IMG/VR virus record: IMGVR_UViG_3300014838_000024
Span: 1-56,671 of that record
Reading direction: 5' to 3' (one strand)
DNA length: 56,671 bases
Source of the DNA: a virus
The position numbers and the translations under genes are program-made. Under the pieces are notes generated by a model. That model searched no databases and was not told the DNA's origin. It saw nothing but the letters and a program-made list of their open reading frames with translations. The first letter of the stretch is position 1, and every line of letters starts with the position of its first letter. Below, piece after piece: positions 16,863 through 25,603 of the stretch.

Positions 16863-18096
16863 AGCTCCTGACTTTCTCGGCATGTCCGATGAGGATTTCC
16901 TGAAACAATCACCGGCTGCCGGTGAGATCGCAGCATCCAAGGATGCAGAAGTCGAAGAGGAAGCCTCTACGGGGGCCGAGGAAGACAAAACGGAGCGAAC
17001 AGAGCGAAAGTCGCCCGAAGGTACGACCGAAACAACGGCCCATACCCAAGAAGAGCCTTCGGTCGATGGGGAAGAAGTCGAACCTAAGAAGGTTGTGACC
17101 AAAGCTCCGAAGAAGGTTGTCGTTGCCGAAGTCAAGAAGGAAGAGACCGAAGCCAATAAGGATGCCACCGCTGCTCAGACCTCGGATAACACCGAGAACA
17201 CTGAAGGCGAGCAGACTGAAGGTGAGGTCACTGAGACCGAGACCCCGGACTACGAGACTTTCTACAAGCAGATCATGACCCCTTTTAAGGCCAATGGCCG
17301 TACTGTGGAACTGAAGACGCCCGAAGAGGCGATTCAGCTGATGCAGATGGGGGCGAACTATACCAAAAAGATGCAGGAGCTGGTGCCGCACCGTAAGTTG
17401 CTCACCATGCTGCAAAACAATGGGCTGACGGACGAGGGCAAGCTTTCTTATCTGATCGACTTGGATAAGAAGAACCCAGAAGCCATAAAGAAGCTCATCA
17501 AAGAATCGGGTGTCGATCCTCTGGAGATCGACACCTCTGTCGAACCGAACTACCATGAAGGCAATCACAGAGTCAGTGATGAAGAAGTAGCCTTCCACCA
17601 AACTTTGGACGACATGAAGTCGAGTCCGGAGCGGGTGGCGACACTTCAAGTCATCAATGGCGATTGGGATCAGGCCAGTAAAGAGGCTCTCTGGAAGAAT
17701 CCAGACATCATGAACGTAATTCATGGTCAGCGTGAGAACGGTATCTACGACCGGATCACCACTGAAGTGAACAGGCGCAAGGTGTTGGGACAAATTCCAT
17801 CGAATGTCCCTTTCCTACAGGCTTACAAGATCGTTGGCGATCAGATGACTGAGGCTAATGCCTTTGCAGATCTGAACATCAAAGCTCCTGTACAGCAACA
17901 GCAGTCCAAGACCACACCAGAAGTGGTGGCTACTCGAGTAGCAGCGCCTAAACCCGCTGTGAAAAATGGAGCCAGGGCAGCTGCGGCCTCAACCTCCCGC
18001 CAAACCTCCGGTAAGGTCCAGGAATCCTCGAAAAATCCGCTCTCGATGAGTGACGAGGAGTTCATGAAACTGGATCACTTCTCCGGACGGGTCTGA
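16855..18096 (+). CDS. Putative capsid scaffolding protein
   Basis: 413 residues, very acidic in its first 130 residues (Glu/Thr/Ala/Lys-rich, disordered-looking), with helical segments from 135 to 330 and a low-complexity Ala/Ser region before a short C-terminal helix. It lies immediately before the major capsid gene, where scaffolds are encoded. The motif MSDEDFLKQ near the N-terminus (about residues 10-18) recurs as MSDEEFMKL near the C-terminus (about 399-407), so both ends may carry the same coat-binding helix. The start ATG 16855 is inside the previous gene behind GAGGG. Function is inferred from composition and position. Confidence 0.75.
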   Translation: MGEAPDFLGMSDEDFLKQSPAAGEIAASKDAEVEEEASTGAEEDKTERTERKSPEGTTETTAHTQEEPSVDGEEVEPKKVVTKAPKKVVVAEVKKEETEANKDATAAQTSDNTENTEGEQTEGEVTETETPDYETFYKQIMTPFKANGRTVELKTPEEAIQLMQMGANYTKKMQELVPHRKLLTMLQNNGLTDEGKLSYLIDLDKKNPEAIKKLIKESGVDPLEIDTSVEPNYHEGNHRVSDEEVAFHQTLDDMKSSPERVATLQVINGDWDQASKEALWKNPDIMNVIHGQRENGIYDRITTEVNRRKVLGQIPSNVPFLQAYKIVGDQMTEANAFADLNIKAPVQQQQSKTTPEVVATRVAAPKPAVKNGARAAAASTSRQTSGKVQESSKNPLSMSDEEFMKLDHFSGRV

Positions 18097-18115
18097 TCTG
18101 TAAAGGATCCCTGCC

Positions 18116-19348
18116 ATGTTGAATTATGTGCCTACCACTTCCGACCAGTACGGTATTGACGGTACTGGCTCTGCTCAGCAGCATCCGCTGTTTTGGCTGA
18201 AGAAAGCCATTATAACTGCCCGCAAAGAGCAGTTCTTCATGCCTTTGGCTTCCACGATCAACATGCCGAAGCACTTCGGCAAGACGATCACCGTCTACGA
18301 ATACGTGCCTCTGCTCGACGACCGCAACGTCAACGATCAAGGTCTCGATGCTTCGGGCGCTGTGGAAACCAACGGCAATCTCTATGGTTCGAGCCGTGAC
18401 ATCGGCACGATCTCTTCGAAGCTGCCGACGCTCACCGAAAACGGCGGACGTGTGAACCGGGTTGGCTTTACCCGTCTTCTGCGCTCGGCGACCATCCACA
18501 AGTTTGGCTTCTTCACGGAATTTACCCAGGAATCCCTCGACTTCGATACCGACGAAGCTCTGATGGATCACCTTTCCCGTGAGCTGATGAACGGTGCCGT
18601 GCAGCTGACCGAAGCCGTGCTTCAGCGTGATCTGCTGAACTCTGCCGGCGTTATTCTGTTCGCTGGTGGAGCGACCTCGCAGAACGGCACCATCGGTGTC
18701 TCCGGCGAAGTTCAGACCATCGGGGGTGTCTCGATCCCGGCTGCGATCGTGAACTACAAGAACATCATGCGTCTGGACCAGATCCTGACCGACAATCGTA
18801 CGCCTCGGCAGACGACTGTTATCACTGGTTCGCGCCTGTTTGACACGAAGACCATTCCGGCTGCTCGTGTCATGTTCGTTGGTTCGGAACTGGTGCCTTT
18901 GCTCAAGGGTCTCACGGATCTCTTCGGCAATAAGGCGTTCATCCCGGTCCAGCAGTATGCTGACGCTGGCACGATCCTGAACGGCGAGATCGGCTCCATC
19001 GACAACTTCCGCATTATACAAGTGCCGGAGATGCTGCATTGGGCTGGCGGTGGAGCGGCTGTCGGCACGAACCCCGGCTATCGTTCGACCTCGATCGGTG
19101 GCGTCCAGAAATACGACATCTACCCGATGCTCGTTCTGGGCGAAGACAGCTGGACGACCGTTGGCTTCCAGACGGACGGCAAGACTGTCAAGTTTGCTGT
19201 GATGACCAAAATGCCTGGCAAGGACACTGCCACCCGTGAGCTAGATCCGTTCGGCGAAATGGGCTTCAGCTCGATCAAGTGGTACTACGGCATCCTGATC
19301 AAGCGTTCCGAGCGTATGGGCATCATCCAGACCGTCGCCCCGGTCTAA
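18116..19348 (+). CDS. Major capsid protein (N4 gp56 family)
   Basis: 410 residues, ATG 18116 behind AAGGATCC. The sequence pattern is that of the N4-gp56-type HK97-fold coat protein: [21 protein letters not shown] and [19 protein letters not shown] near the N-terminus, a [21 protein letters not shown] central helix region, and a conserved late segment ([17 protein letters not shown]). GC content and codon use are the most biased in the window, as expected for a highly expressed gene. A strong terminator follows directly. Confidence 0.9.
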   Translation: MLNYVPTTSDQYGIDGTGSAQQHPLFWLKKAIITARKEQFFMPLASTINMPKHFGKTITVYEYVPLLDDRNVNDQGLDASGAVETNGNLYGSSRDIGTISSKLPTLTENGGRVNRVGFTRLLRSATIHKFGFFTEFTQESLDFDTDEALMDHLSRELMNGAVQLTEAVLQRDLLNSAGVILFAGGATSQNGTIGVSGEVQTIGGVSIPAAIVNYKNIMRLDQILTDNRTPRQTTVITGSRLFDTKTIPAARVMFVGSELVPLLKGLTDLFGNKAFIPVQQYADAGTILNGEIGSIDNFRIIQVPEMLHWAGGGAAVGTNPGYRSTSIGGVQKYDIYPMLVLGEDSWTTVGFQTDGKTVKFAVMTKMPGKDTATRELDPFGEMGFSSIKWYYGILIKRSERMGIIQTVAPV

Positions 19349-19360
19349 GTTTGAACCAAT

Positions 19361-19390
19361 GAGGGAAGGGCTTCGGCCCTTCTCTCTCTT
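19361..19390 (+). terminator. Intrinsic terminator after the capsid gene
   Basis: An 11-bp stem with one wobble, GAGGGAAGGGC (19361-19371) / GCCCTTCTCTC (19376-19386), with a TTCG tetraloop and a pyrimidine/T tract, 12 bases after the capsid stop. Confidence 0.85.
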
Positions 19391-19425
19391 TAATCCCACT
19401 CTTCTTAGAACACGGGTTCGAACCA

Positions 19426-20061
19426 ATGACCGAAGTGCAGATCGCCCACTACGACTACGACAACAGTGACCAGCCCACTGAGCTTCCGGGAGCCGATGAG
19501 CTCACCGTATTGAAGGCTCGTGCGAAGCTGATGGGGATCGTCTTCTCGAACAACATCGGCCTGGCTGCTCTTCGTTCGAAGATCGAAGCCAAGCAGAACG
19601 AAGCCGAGAGTGAAGACGAGACCGAGACGGCTCAGGTCGTCAATGCGCTCACCGGGGAAAACCCCAAGGCACCGAAGCGAACCATTCGTCAGTTCATGAT
19701 CGACGAAGAGATGAAACTCGTTCGACTTCGGATCACGAACCTGGATCCCAAGAAGAAGGATCTACCCGGTGAAATCTTCACGGTCGCCAACGAATATCTC
19801 GGCACCGTCAGGAAGTATGTGCCCTTCGGCGAAGTGACCGATGGTGGCTACCATGTGCCATGGTGCATCTATCAGATGATGAAGAACCGGAAGTTCATCA
19901 ACATCCGAACCATCAAAAGCGCCAATGGCAAAACCCGTGTCGAACATAAGCCGGCCCAGGAATTCGCTCTCGAAGTGCTTCCTCCTTTGACCAAGGAAGA
20001 ACGTGAACGTCTGGCCAATGCCCAGGCTGCTGCTGGAACTTTCACGCAGCCTGACAACTGA
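19426..20061 (+). CDS. Head-region protein with N-terminal HeH/LEM-like helical motif
   Basis: 211 residues, ATG 19426. Residues ~22-53 (ELTVLKARAKLMGIVFSN and the following GLAALRSKIEA) resemble the short helix-extended-helix motif found in several phage proteins and in SAP/LEM-type DNA-binding modules. An acidic linker follows (residues 54-85). Residues ~88-195 are a conserved-looking alpha/beta domain with GEIFTVANEYLGTVRKYVPFG and WCIYQMMKNRKFINI. It follows the coat gene in its own terminator-bounded unit. Possible head-closure or DNA-contact protein; function not established. Confidence 0.65.
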   Translation: MTEVQIAHYDYDNSDQPTELPGADELTVLKARAKLMGIVFSNNIGLAALRSKIEAKQNEAESEDETETAQVVNALTGENPKAPKRTIRQFMIDEEMKLVRLRITNLDPKKKDLPGEIFTVANEYLGTVRKYVPFGEVTDGGYHVPWCIYQMMKNRKFINIRTIKSANGKTRVEHKPAQEFALEVLPPLTKEERERLANAQAAAGTFTQPDN

Positions 20062-20062
20062 T

Positions 20063-20096
20063 TGGCTTCATGCAAACCCGCCGCAGGGTGAAGCCA
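20063..20096 (+). other. First of two tandem hairpins after the 211-residue gene
   Basis: TGGCTTCA (20063-20070) / TGAAGCCA (20089-20096) form an 8-bp stem with inner CCC/GGG pairing, no T tract. It stands six bases before a classical terminator. Confidence 0.6.
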
Positions 20097-20101
20097 TTAT
20101 G

Positions 20102-20138
20102 GCCCACTTGGTTCCAAAAGAACCTGGTGGGCTTTTTT
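20102..20138 (+). terminator. Intrinsic terminator
   Basis: GCCCACTTGGTTC (20102-20114) pairs with GAACCTGGTGGGC (20120-20132) across a CAAAA loop, followed by TTTTTT. One mismatch or wobble in a 13-bp stem. Confidence 0.9.
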
Positions 20139-20172
20139 ATAACTGCACATAAGTTAGAGGAAGAACACTCCC

Positions 20173-20886
20173 ATGGCTGAAGTCCTTGATCCTGCGATCG
20201 ACAATCCGATTATTCCTTCTGTCGATGTGACTGGACCTTTGTTCCAGATCCCTGAGATCGCTACCGATGCCATGTATGCCAAGATCCTGCCTTTGGATAT
20301 GACGGCATTCACCACAGGCACTCCGGCAGGGACAGGCTTCTTTGATCTGCTCATGGCCTCGTTGAAAGCTCAGCTCGATGTTGAGTTCCAGAACAACCGG
20401 ATCACAGGTGCCGAGTACACCAAGGCGTACATCGAGCTCACTCAGAGCGCACTTCAGACGAGCTTGCAGTTCCTCCTGGGTAAGGGTCAAGCGTTCTGGC
20501 AGGAACAGTCTGGGCAAATTGCCGCTGTGACTGCTCGTATCGCCTTGGAGAGTGCTCGTTTCACCTACCAGAACATCCAGCCAGCCCAGCTTCAATTGCT
20601 CAATGAGCAGGGGGATCAGGCTCGTGCTCAGACGAGTGACACTCGTTTGGATGGTCTTCCGGTAGCTGGCGTCATGGGCGCACAAGAGTCGCTCTACCAG
20701 CAGCAGATCATTTCCTACAAGCGAGATGCTGAGGTGAAAGCCGCCAAGATCTTCACGGATGCCTGGATCACCCAGAAGACCATGGATATTGGCCTCCTAC
20801 CGCCTGTCGGCTTCACGAATGACAGCGTGAACGAGATCCTCACGGTCCTCATGGCGAACAATGCCTTCGGAGCTCCGACAGCGTAA
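20173..20886 (+). CDS. Putative virion-internal protein
   Basis: 237 residues, ATG 20173 behind AGAGGAAG. After a Pro/Ile-rich N-terminus (DPAIDNPIIPSVDVTGP) the protein is largely alpha-helical and Gln/Ala-rich (residues 60-200), with no motif I recognise. Its stop overlaps the next start (TAATG). It begins the run of genes leading to the virion RNA polymerase. In N4-like phages this interval encodes internal or injected virion proteins, which is the most likely role here. Confidence 0.65.
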   Translation: MAEVLDPAIDNPIIPSVDVTGPLFQIPEIATDAMYAKILPLDMTAFTTGTPAGTGFFDLLMASLKAQLDVEFQNNRITGAEYTKAYIELTQSALQTSLQFLLGKGQAFWQEQSGQIAAVTARIALESARFTYQNIQPAQLQLLNEQGDQARAQTSDTRLDGLPVAGVMGAQESLYQQQIISYKRDAEVKAAKIFTDAWITQKTMDIGLLPPVGFTNDSVNEILTVLMANNAFGAPTA

Positions 20887-23012
20887 TGGGCTTCTTTCAA
20901 GGCTCCAAGCAGATAGCTGTCTCGTCCTCGGTCTGGAATTTGGCCGGGGACGTGACCAAGCGTCCAAATTTTCTCGAGACAACTGTGCTGGGGGCTACAC
21001 TCTCCAGCAGTGATCTCGATATGTGTGAGCAGTTGAACAATGCTTACATCGGTGGACCTGGTATTCAGATCCGTAATTATGGGGATTGGGCTAACCAAAG
21101 TGGGTACAACACCACCATTGGCATGAATGCCTCGACTCTAAACATTGCTCCTCCAATTGATCCGACAGTCTTGGCACCTTTGTTGCCTGTGGTTACTGGA
21201 GAAACCACTCTTATTCAACAAGACGCCATTGGGTATGGGGATTATACCTATTGGGTCGATCAATATATGCTTATTCATTACCCTGCTCTGATCTCGACGG
21301 CTTACAGCTGCGATCTGGATACGACGACCAACATTGTCACGATCACTTTTGCCGACACCACGACGACAACCTTCGCTCTCTCTGGGTTCAATCCCGGTTT
21401 GAGGTATCTCTATGTCGTCTATAACTATGAAATTCCTCCGGTTTTGCCGTCCACAACGCCCACTTATTCGCCGCTGACGATGCTCATATATCAGCAGGGC
21501 TCAGGCACTCCGGCTTTGGACGCCCTCTTCTCGGCAACCTCTTCGGGGGACTATTTTCTCCCTTATATACCTTTCTTGGTGGACAAGAATATCGTTGGAC
21601 CGAGCACGTTTCCTGCGGTCTATACAGCTTCAAAAGAGGCTCTTCGTAGGTCCATTGGAGCTGACTACGACGAGCTCATAGTCAAGATCCTGGAAAACCA
21701 TTCGATCGCTGATGTGGATTACATCTATGCAGTGTTCGGGGTGGCTCTTAATGTGCTCGAAAACTCTTGCCGGATGTACATTTATCAGTTCTTCTTGGCT
21801 GCTACAGCTGGCCAAGACTTGACACTTCCGGCTGCTATGTACACTGGAGGCACAGTTGTTGTGACTTCCAATGGTGCTTGGTTCATGGACTATTGGCAGC
21901 AAGTGCTCTGGACCGGCTGCACAGAAACCAAAGGCACGGGTCTACTCACCAATGGAGACACTGGGAACCCAGCCAAGGTGAACGATTGTTGGTTCACCAT
22001 TGAGTATGACACGATAGTTTCCAACCAAGTGAAGTCTGCGGTGAGACTCACCTGGCAAGTCGATCTAAACAACTGGCGATACCTGATCATCTACGACCTT
22101 GAACACCTCAATATGATCTATGGTGGCAAGGGAGTGATCACTTACATGGGGCAAGCTCTGGCTGACTCCAATGAGAGCAGCTTTCTGATCCCCTTGAACT
22201 CAGCTGTTTATGCGGCAATGTCGCTTAAAGACAGCACTCAGATGTGTACGGCTTGCTGTTATCTCGTGTTCAACTGCTACACAGTGAAGCGAGCGCCATG
22301 GTACACAGCAGGTTTCTTTAAGGTGCTCCTGATCGTAGTGGGCATTGCCTTGTCCATTGTGCTCGGTGGAGCAGGGGGTCTTGGTCTTCTTGGTTCGAAC
22401 ATTGCCGTTGGAACCATGTTCGGCTTCACTGGAACCATGGCGGTCATCGCTGGAGCGATAGCTAATGCTCTCGCAGCTATGGTTCTCTTGCAGGTTGTGC
22501 AGTGGGGATCGACGAAACTCTTCGGTCCTCAGCTTGGAGCGATCATTGGAGCCGTGGTTGGGCTCTTCGCAATGCAGATTGGCACGGCTCTAGCCAATGG
22601 CATGAGCATGTCAGCTCTCTTCAACCTGCTTACACAGCCGGCCAACCTCATCAAACTTACGGAGGCCGCCGGTAATGTCTATGCTCAAATCATGCAGATT
22701 CAAGCTCAAGACATCAATACCTCGACACAGACGATGGAAAACAGCTATAATGTCGCAGACGCTAAGATCCAGGCCCAATGGGTGCAAGAATTTGGGACTG
22801 GTGGAGGCGCTGATCTGGCAATCAATCCGTTAGCTCTGACTGATACGGCTCTCCCCAACGTAGGACCGAACATTGTCCTGGCAGAGTCTCCTTCGAGCTT
22901 CTTTAGTCGGACATTGCTCTCAGGAAGCGACATCGCTGACCTGTCATTGAGCTATGTGAACAACTTCTGCGATGCCAACATCAGCACTACGCTGCCCACC
23001 AACCAAGCTTGA
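20886..23012 (+). CDS. Large virion protein with hydrophobic segments, possible ejection protein
   Basis: 708 residues. Residues 1 to ~470 are a soluble, aromatic-rich region. Residues ~478-575 hold three or four hydrophobic, Gly/Ala-rich stretches (KVLLIVVGIALSIVLGGAGG, FGFTGTMAVIAGAIANALAA, LGAIIGAVVGLFAMQIGTAL) able to cross a membrane. The C-terminus is soluble with Gln-rich helix and a Ser-rich tail. A virion protein with this composition could form or line a DNA-ejection channel; that is inference from composition and position. It overlaps the gene before by one base. Confidence 0.65.
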   Translation: MGFFQGSKQIAVSSSVWNLAGDVTKRPNFLETTVLGATLSSSDLDMCEQLNNAYIGGPGIQIRNYGDWANQSGYNTTIGMNASTLNIAPPIDPTVLAPLLPVVTGETTLIQQDAIGYGDYTYWVDQYMLIHYPALISTAYSCDLDTTTNIVTITFADTTTTTFALSGFNPGLRYLYVVYNYEIPPVLPSTTPTYSPLTMLIYQQGSGTPALDALFSATSSGDYFLPYIPFLVDKNIVGPSTFPAVYTASKEALRRSIGADYDELIVKILENHSIADVDYIYAVFGVALNVLENSCRMYIYQFFLAATAGQDLTLPAAMYTGGTVVVTSNGAWFMDYWQQVLWTGCTETKGTGLLTNGDTGNPAKVNDCWFTIEYDTIVSNQVKSAVRLTWQVDLNNWRYLIIYDLEHLNMIYGGKGVITYMGQALADSNESSFLIPLNSAVYAAMSLKDSTQMCTACCYLVFNCYTVKRAPWYTAGFFKVLLIVVGIALSIVLGGAGGLGLLGSNIAVGTMFGFTGTMAVIAGAIANALAAMVLLQVVQWGSTKLFGPQLGAIIGAVVGLFAMQIGTALANGMSMSALFNLLTQPANLIKLTEAAGNVYAQIMQIQAQDINTSTQTMENSYNVADAKIQAQWVQEFGTGGGADLAINPLALTDTALPNVGPNIVLAESPSSFFSRTLLSGSDIADLSLSYVNNFCDANISTTLPTNQA

Positions 23013-23023
23013 TCGGAGCCAAG

Positions 23024-23437
23024 ATGGCTGATCCCTTTTCTATTTCGTCTGACCAGTTGGCCAATTTTGGGTTCAATCCTCAGCAGCTTGCTTCTATGCA
23101 GGCTGGCACCTTTAATTTTGGCCAGAATAATGGAGCTGGAGGTGCAGCTGGAGGTTTGGCTGCAACTGGTCTCGGTGCGAATATAGGCACTGCTCAGCTC
23201 GCTCTAGGTGGTCTCTCGACCTTGGGCAATCTCTGGACTGCCTGGAACGCAACTGACCTGGCCAAAAAGCAGTTCAAGTTCCAGAGCCAACTCGCCTCCG
23301 ACAATTATACGAACCAGTCGCAGGCTTACAACACGAACCTCACCGATCGTGAAAGCGCCCGTGGTGCTATGGAGAACCTCTCTCCCGGCCAGGTGGCTGC
23401 CTACAACAACGCCAATAGCCTGAAGACCACGATGTAA
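23024..23437 (+). CDS. Small Gly/Ala/Gln-rich virion protein
   Basis: 137 residues from ATG 23024; an upstream in-frame TTG at 23009 overlaps the preceding gene and has no ribosome-binding site, whereas GGAGC precedes 23024. Composition is Gly/Ala/Asn/Gln-rich in residues 20-75, then a helical segment (FKFQSQLASDNYTNQSQAYN). No family recognised. Its position suggests a minor internal virion component. Confidence 0.6.
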   Translation: MADPFSISSDQLANFGFNPQQLASMQAGTFNFGQNNGAGGAAGGLAATGLGANIGTAQLALGGLSTLGNLWTAWNATDLAKKQFKFQSQLASDNYTNQSQAYNTNLTDRESARGAMENLSPGQVAAYNNANSLKTTM

Positions 23438-23451
23438 GGGGGGTAATTCCA

Positions 23452-25485
23452 ATGGCTGAACTCACTTGGCGTGATGTTGCCGCCCCTGATTTCTCGGGGG
23501 CTATGCGAGGGTATCAGATCGCTGGAGATCAGATCACTCAGGCCGGAAAAGGTCTAAGTGATGCTCTCGGCAACTTCGACACGACCAGAAAGAACGACGC
23601 TGCCAACGCTATTTATCAAGCGTCGATGAACTATAAAGACCCTGCTGCTTTGCACGCTGCAATGGCTGATGGATCTCTCTATGCGAAAGCTGGTGTGGAT
23701 CCTTCTCTGATCACAGCTGATGCGAACAAGGCTCTCGACAATCGTGCTGGTCAGCTTCTGAACCAATCAGTGACACAGACGGCTCTCGACCAGTCCAAGC
23801 AGATGAACCCTCTTCTGGTGGATCAAGAGAAGCTGAAGAATCAGCTTGCTCAAGGCACTCTGGCTGCGAACATTGCTCAGCCGGGGCTGGCCAATGCTTC
23901 GACTGCGGCTCAGACTGCCAGAATATTGCAGGACAACTCACAAAGTGGAACCAGGTTCCATGATGAGCAAGTTGCTCAGGCTGACGAATTGGCTGCGAAG
24001 CGCCGTGCTGCGGATATTGCTCAGAGCACAGGGTCTTATGCTGAGGGTCTGGGTAAAATTGCTGACACAGCCAATGGTGGTGAAGACGACATCGACGGTG
24101 GTACTCGCGCTAGGATGATTGCTAACTACCCTGCGCTCTATCGGCAGTTCCATCCGGATGCCACTGACATCCCTGGTTCAAATGGGGTTTCTGCAAATGG
24201 TGCTGGTGGTGGAGGCGCTCCTGGAAGTGCAGCTGCTATTGGAGCTCAACTAGCTGCTTCGGTAAATCCCAATCTTGCTGGACCTTCTGACAGCTACAAT
24301 GCCATGACCAGAAAGATGGAGAGTGGTGGCAATCCTAATGCACATGCCACGACGGGTAGTGCAGGAGGACTCTACGGCTTTACGAATGACACCTGGAAGG
24401 GTGTCATGGCGAACCATCCCGAGTTGGGTTTGACGGCTGCTGGGAAGATGGACCCTGGACAGCAAGAAAAAGCTATGCAGGCTCTCACGAGCGACAACAG
24501 TAAATCGCTCAAGGCTGGTGGCGTTGAAGCCACTCCAGCGAACCTGCGTATGGCGCATTTTCTTGGTGCTCCTCAAGCGACCAAGTTCCTCAATGCGATG
24601 GGCAATGATCCCAATGCAGATGCTTCTTCGCTGTTCCCCAAGGAAGCAAAAGCGAACCCGACAATCTTCAATGGGAAGACGCTTGGTCAGGTTTATGCTG
24701 CTCAAACCGCAGGTTTTGGTGGGGTCATTCCTCCAGATCTCGTAGCGAACAGTCAAAATCAATCTAATCGTGCCATCGAGCTGTTGAGCAACATTGACAC
24801 GAAGACCAACCAAAATAATGCGGCAGGTATTCAGGGTAACTACTCTGAGGCTATGGCTGATACTAAAATGGATATGGCTGGAGCTGTCAAAAAGCTTCAG
24901 CAAGGTAGGTTTGGTAATGCTGATCCTACTCTTCTTGCTCAAGCCGTCCGTCAAGTAATCACGCAAAGCAAAACAGAAGGCAATGTTGAAGTAAATCCTG
25001 CCACTGCTGCGGCAATTCTTGATAGATCTTCTGATGTTCACTCTGGACCATTTGGTGGACTCAATCCTTACAACTTTGGGCGTCAAAGTATTGATACTGA
25101 CGAGGATGCTCAGACAGCTGAGTTGGCAAAAATTGGTCAAGGTGAGGCTCAGAAACTTGCCCAGTCGAATGCTGGCCATGCTGCGCTTGCTGCGAAACTT
25201 CAAGCTGCCATGGCTGCAAAGAACCAGGCCCAGAACGAGCTCTTCCAGGCTCAAAAGGACTCGACGACTCGACAGATGGATCCTGCGATCCTGCAAGCGA
25301 AGCTCGACAAGTACAATCGCATGTCTCAAGCGATGGAAACGATCCTTCGGGCGAACGGTCCAAATTATAAAAAGGACGGGACTCTTGCTGAAGGTCCAAC
25401 GACACCTTCGTATGCACCAGTAAAAACAAAAACACAGAAAGCCCTCGATGAAGCAGTAAGCCCTAAGTGGCTCAAAGAAGGCTAA
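23452..25485 (+). CDS. Virion-associated protein with lytic transglycosylase-like domain
   Basis: 677 residues, ATG 23452 behind GGGGGG. The N-terminal 240 residues are helical and Gln/Ala-rich. Residues ~280-430 resemble a soluble lytic transglycosylase: MTRKMESGGNPNAHATTGS with the likely catalytic Glu E290, AGGLYGFTNDTW, and a downstream LGAPQATKFLNAM. It would open a hole in peptidoglycan during genome entry. The rest (430-677) is helical. It is the last gene before the virion RNA polymerase, separated by a terminator. The domain call is moderately strong; catalytic competence is unproven. Confidence 0.75.
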   Translation: MAELTWRDVAAPDFSGAMRGYQIAGDQITQAGKGLSDALGNFDTTRKNDAANAIYQASMNYKDPAALHAAMADGSLYAKAGVDPSLITADANKALDNRAGQLLNQSVTQTALDQSKQMNPLLVDQEKLKNQLAQGTLAANIAQPGLANASTAAQTARILQDNSQSGTRFHDEQVAQADELAAKRRAADIAQSTGSYAEGLGKIADTANGGEDDIDGGTRARMIANYPALYRQFHPDATDIPGSNGVSANGAGGGGAPGSAAAIGAQLAASVNPNLAGPSDSYNAMTRKMESGGNPNAHATTGSAGGLYGFTNDTWKGVMANHPELGLTAAGKMDPGQQEKAMQALTSDNSKSLKAGGVEATPANLRMAHFLGAPQATKFLNAMGNDPNADASSLFPKEAKANPTIFNGKTLGQVYAAQTAGFGGVIPPDLVANSQNQSNRAIELLSNIDTKTNQNNAAGIQGNYSEAMADTKMDMAGAVKKLQQGRFGNADPTLLAQAVRQVITQSKTEGNVEVNPATAAAILDRSSDVHSGPFGGLNPYNFGRQSIDTDEDAQTAELAKIGQGEAQKLAQSNAGHAALAAKLQAAMAAKNQAQNELFQAQKDSTTRQMDPAILQAKLDKYNRMSQAMETILRANGPNYKKDGTLAEGPTTPSYAPVKTKTQKALDEAVSPKWLKEG

Positions 25486-25487
25486 CC

Positions 25488-25508
25488 TTTCTCTAAGTTA
25501 TAGAGAAA
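25488..25508. other. Short perfect hairpin directly after the transglycosylase gene
   Basis: TTTCTCTA (25488-25495) / TAGAGAAA (25501-25508) with a 5-base loop, no T tract, ten bases before a terminator. Confidence 0.5.
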
Positions 25509-25517
25509 ATAGAATAA

Positions 25518-25551
25518 GAAGGTCAGACTTAAAGTCTGGCCTTCTTTTTTT
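25518..25551 (+). terminator. Intrinsic terminator before the virion RNA polymerase gene
   Basis: GAAGGTCAGACTT (25518-25530) pairs with AAGTCTGGCCTTC (25532-25544), one wobble, followed by seven T. The polymerase gene may therefore have its own promoter or depend on readthrough. Confidence 0.88.
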
Positions 25552-25603
25552 GTAATTCACCCACTATGGTCAAAAAATACATTCCTCTTGGCCGAGGCTT
25601 TTT

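Noticed and set aside
16909-17793. 294-residue open frame on the - strand
   Set aside because: Complement of the acidic low-complexity scaffold gene; Phe/Leu/Arg-rich by codon complementarity only.
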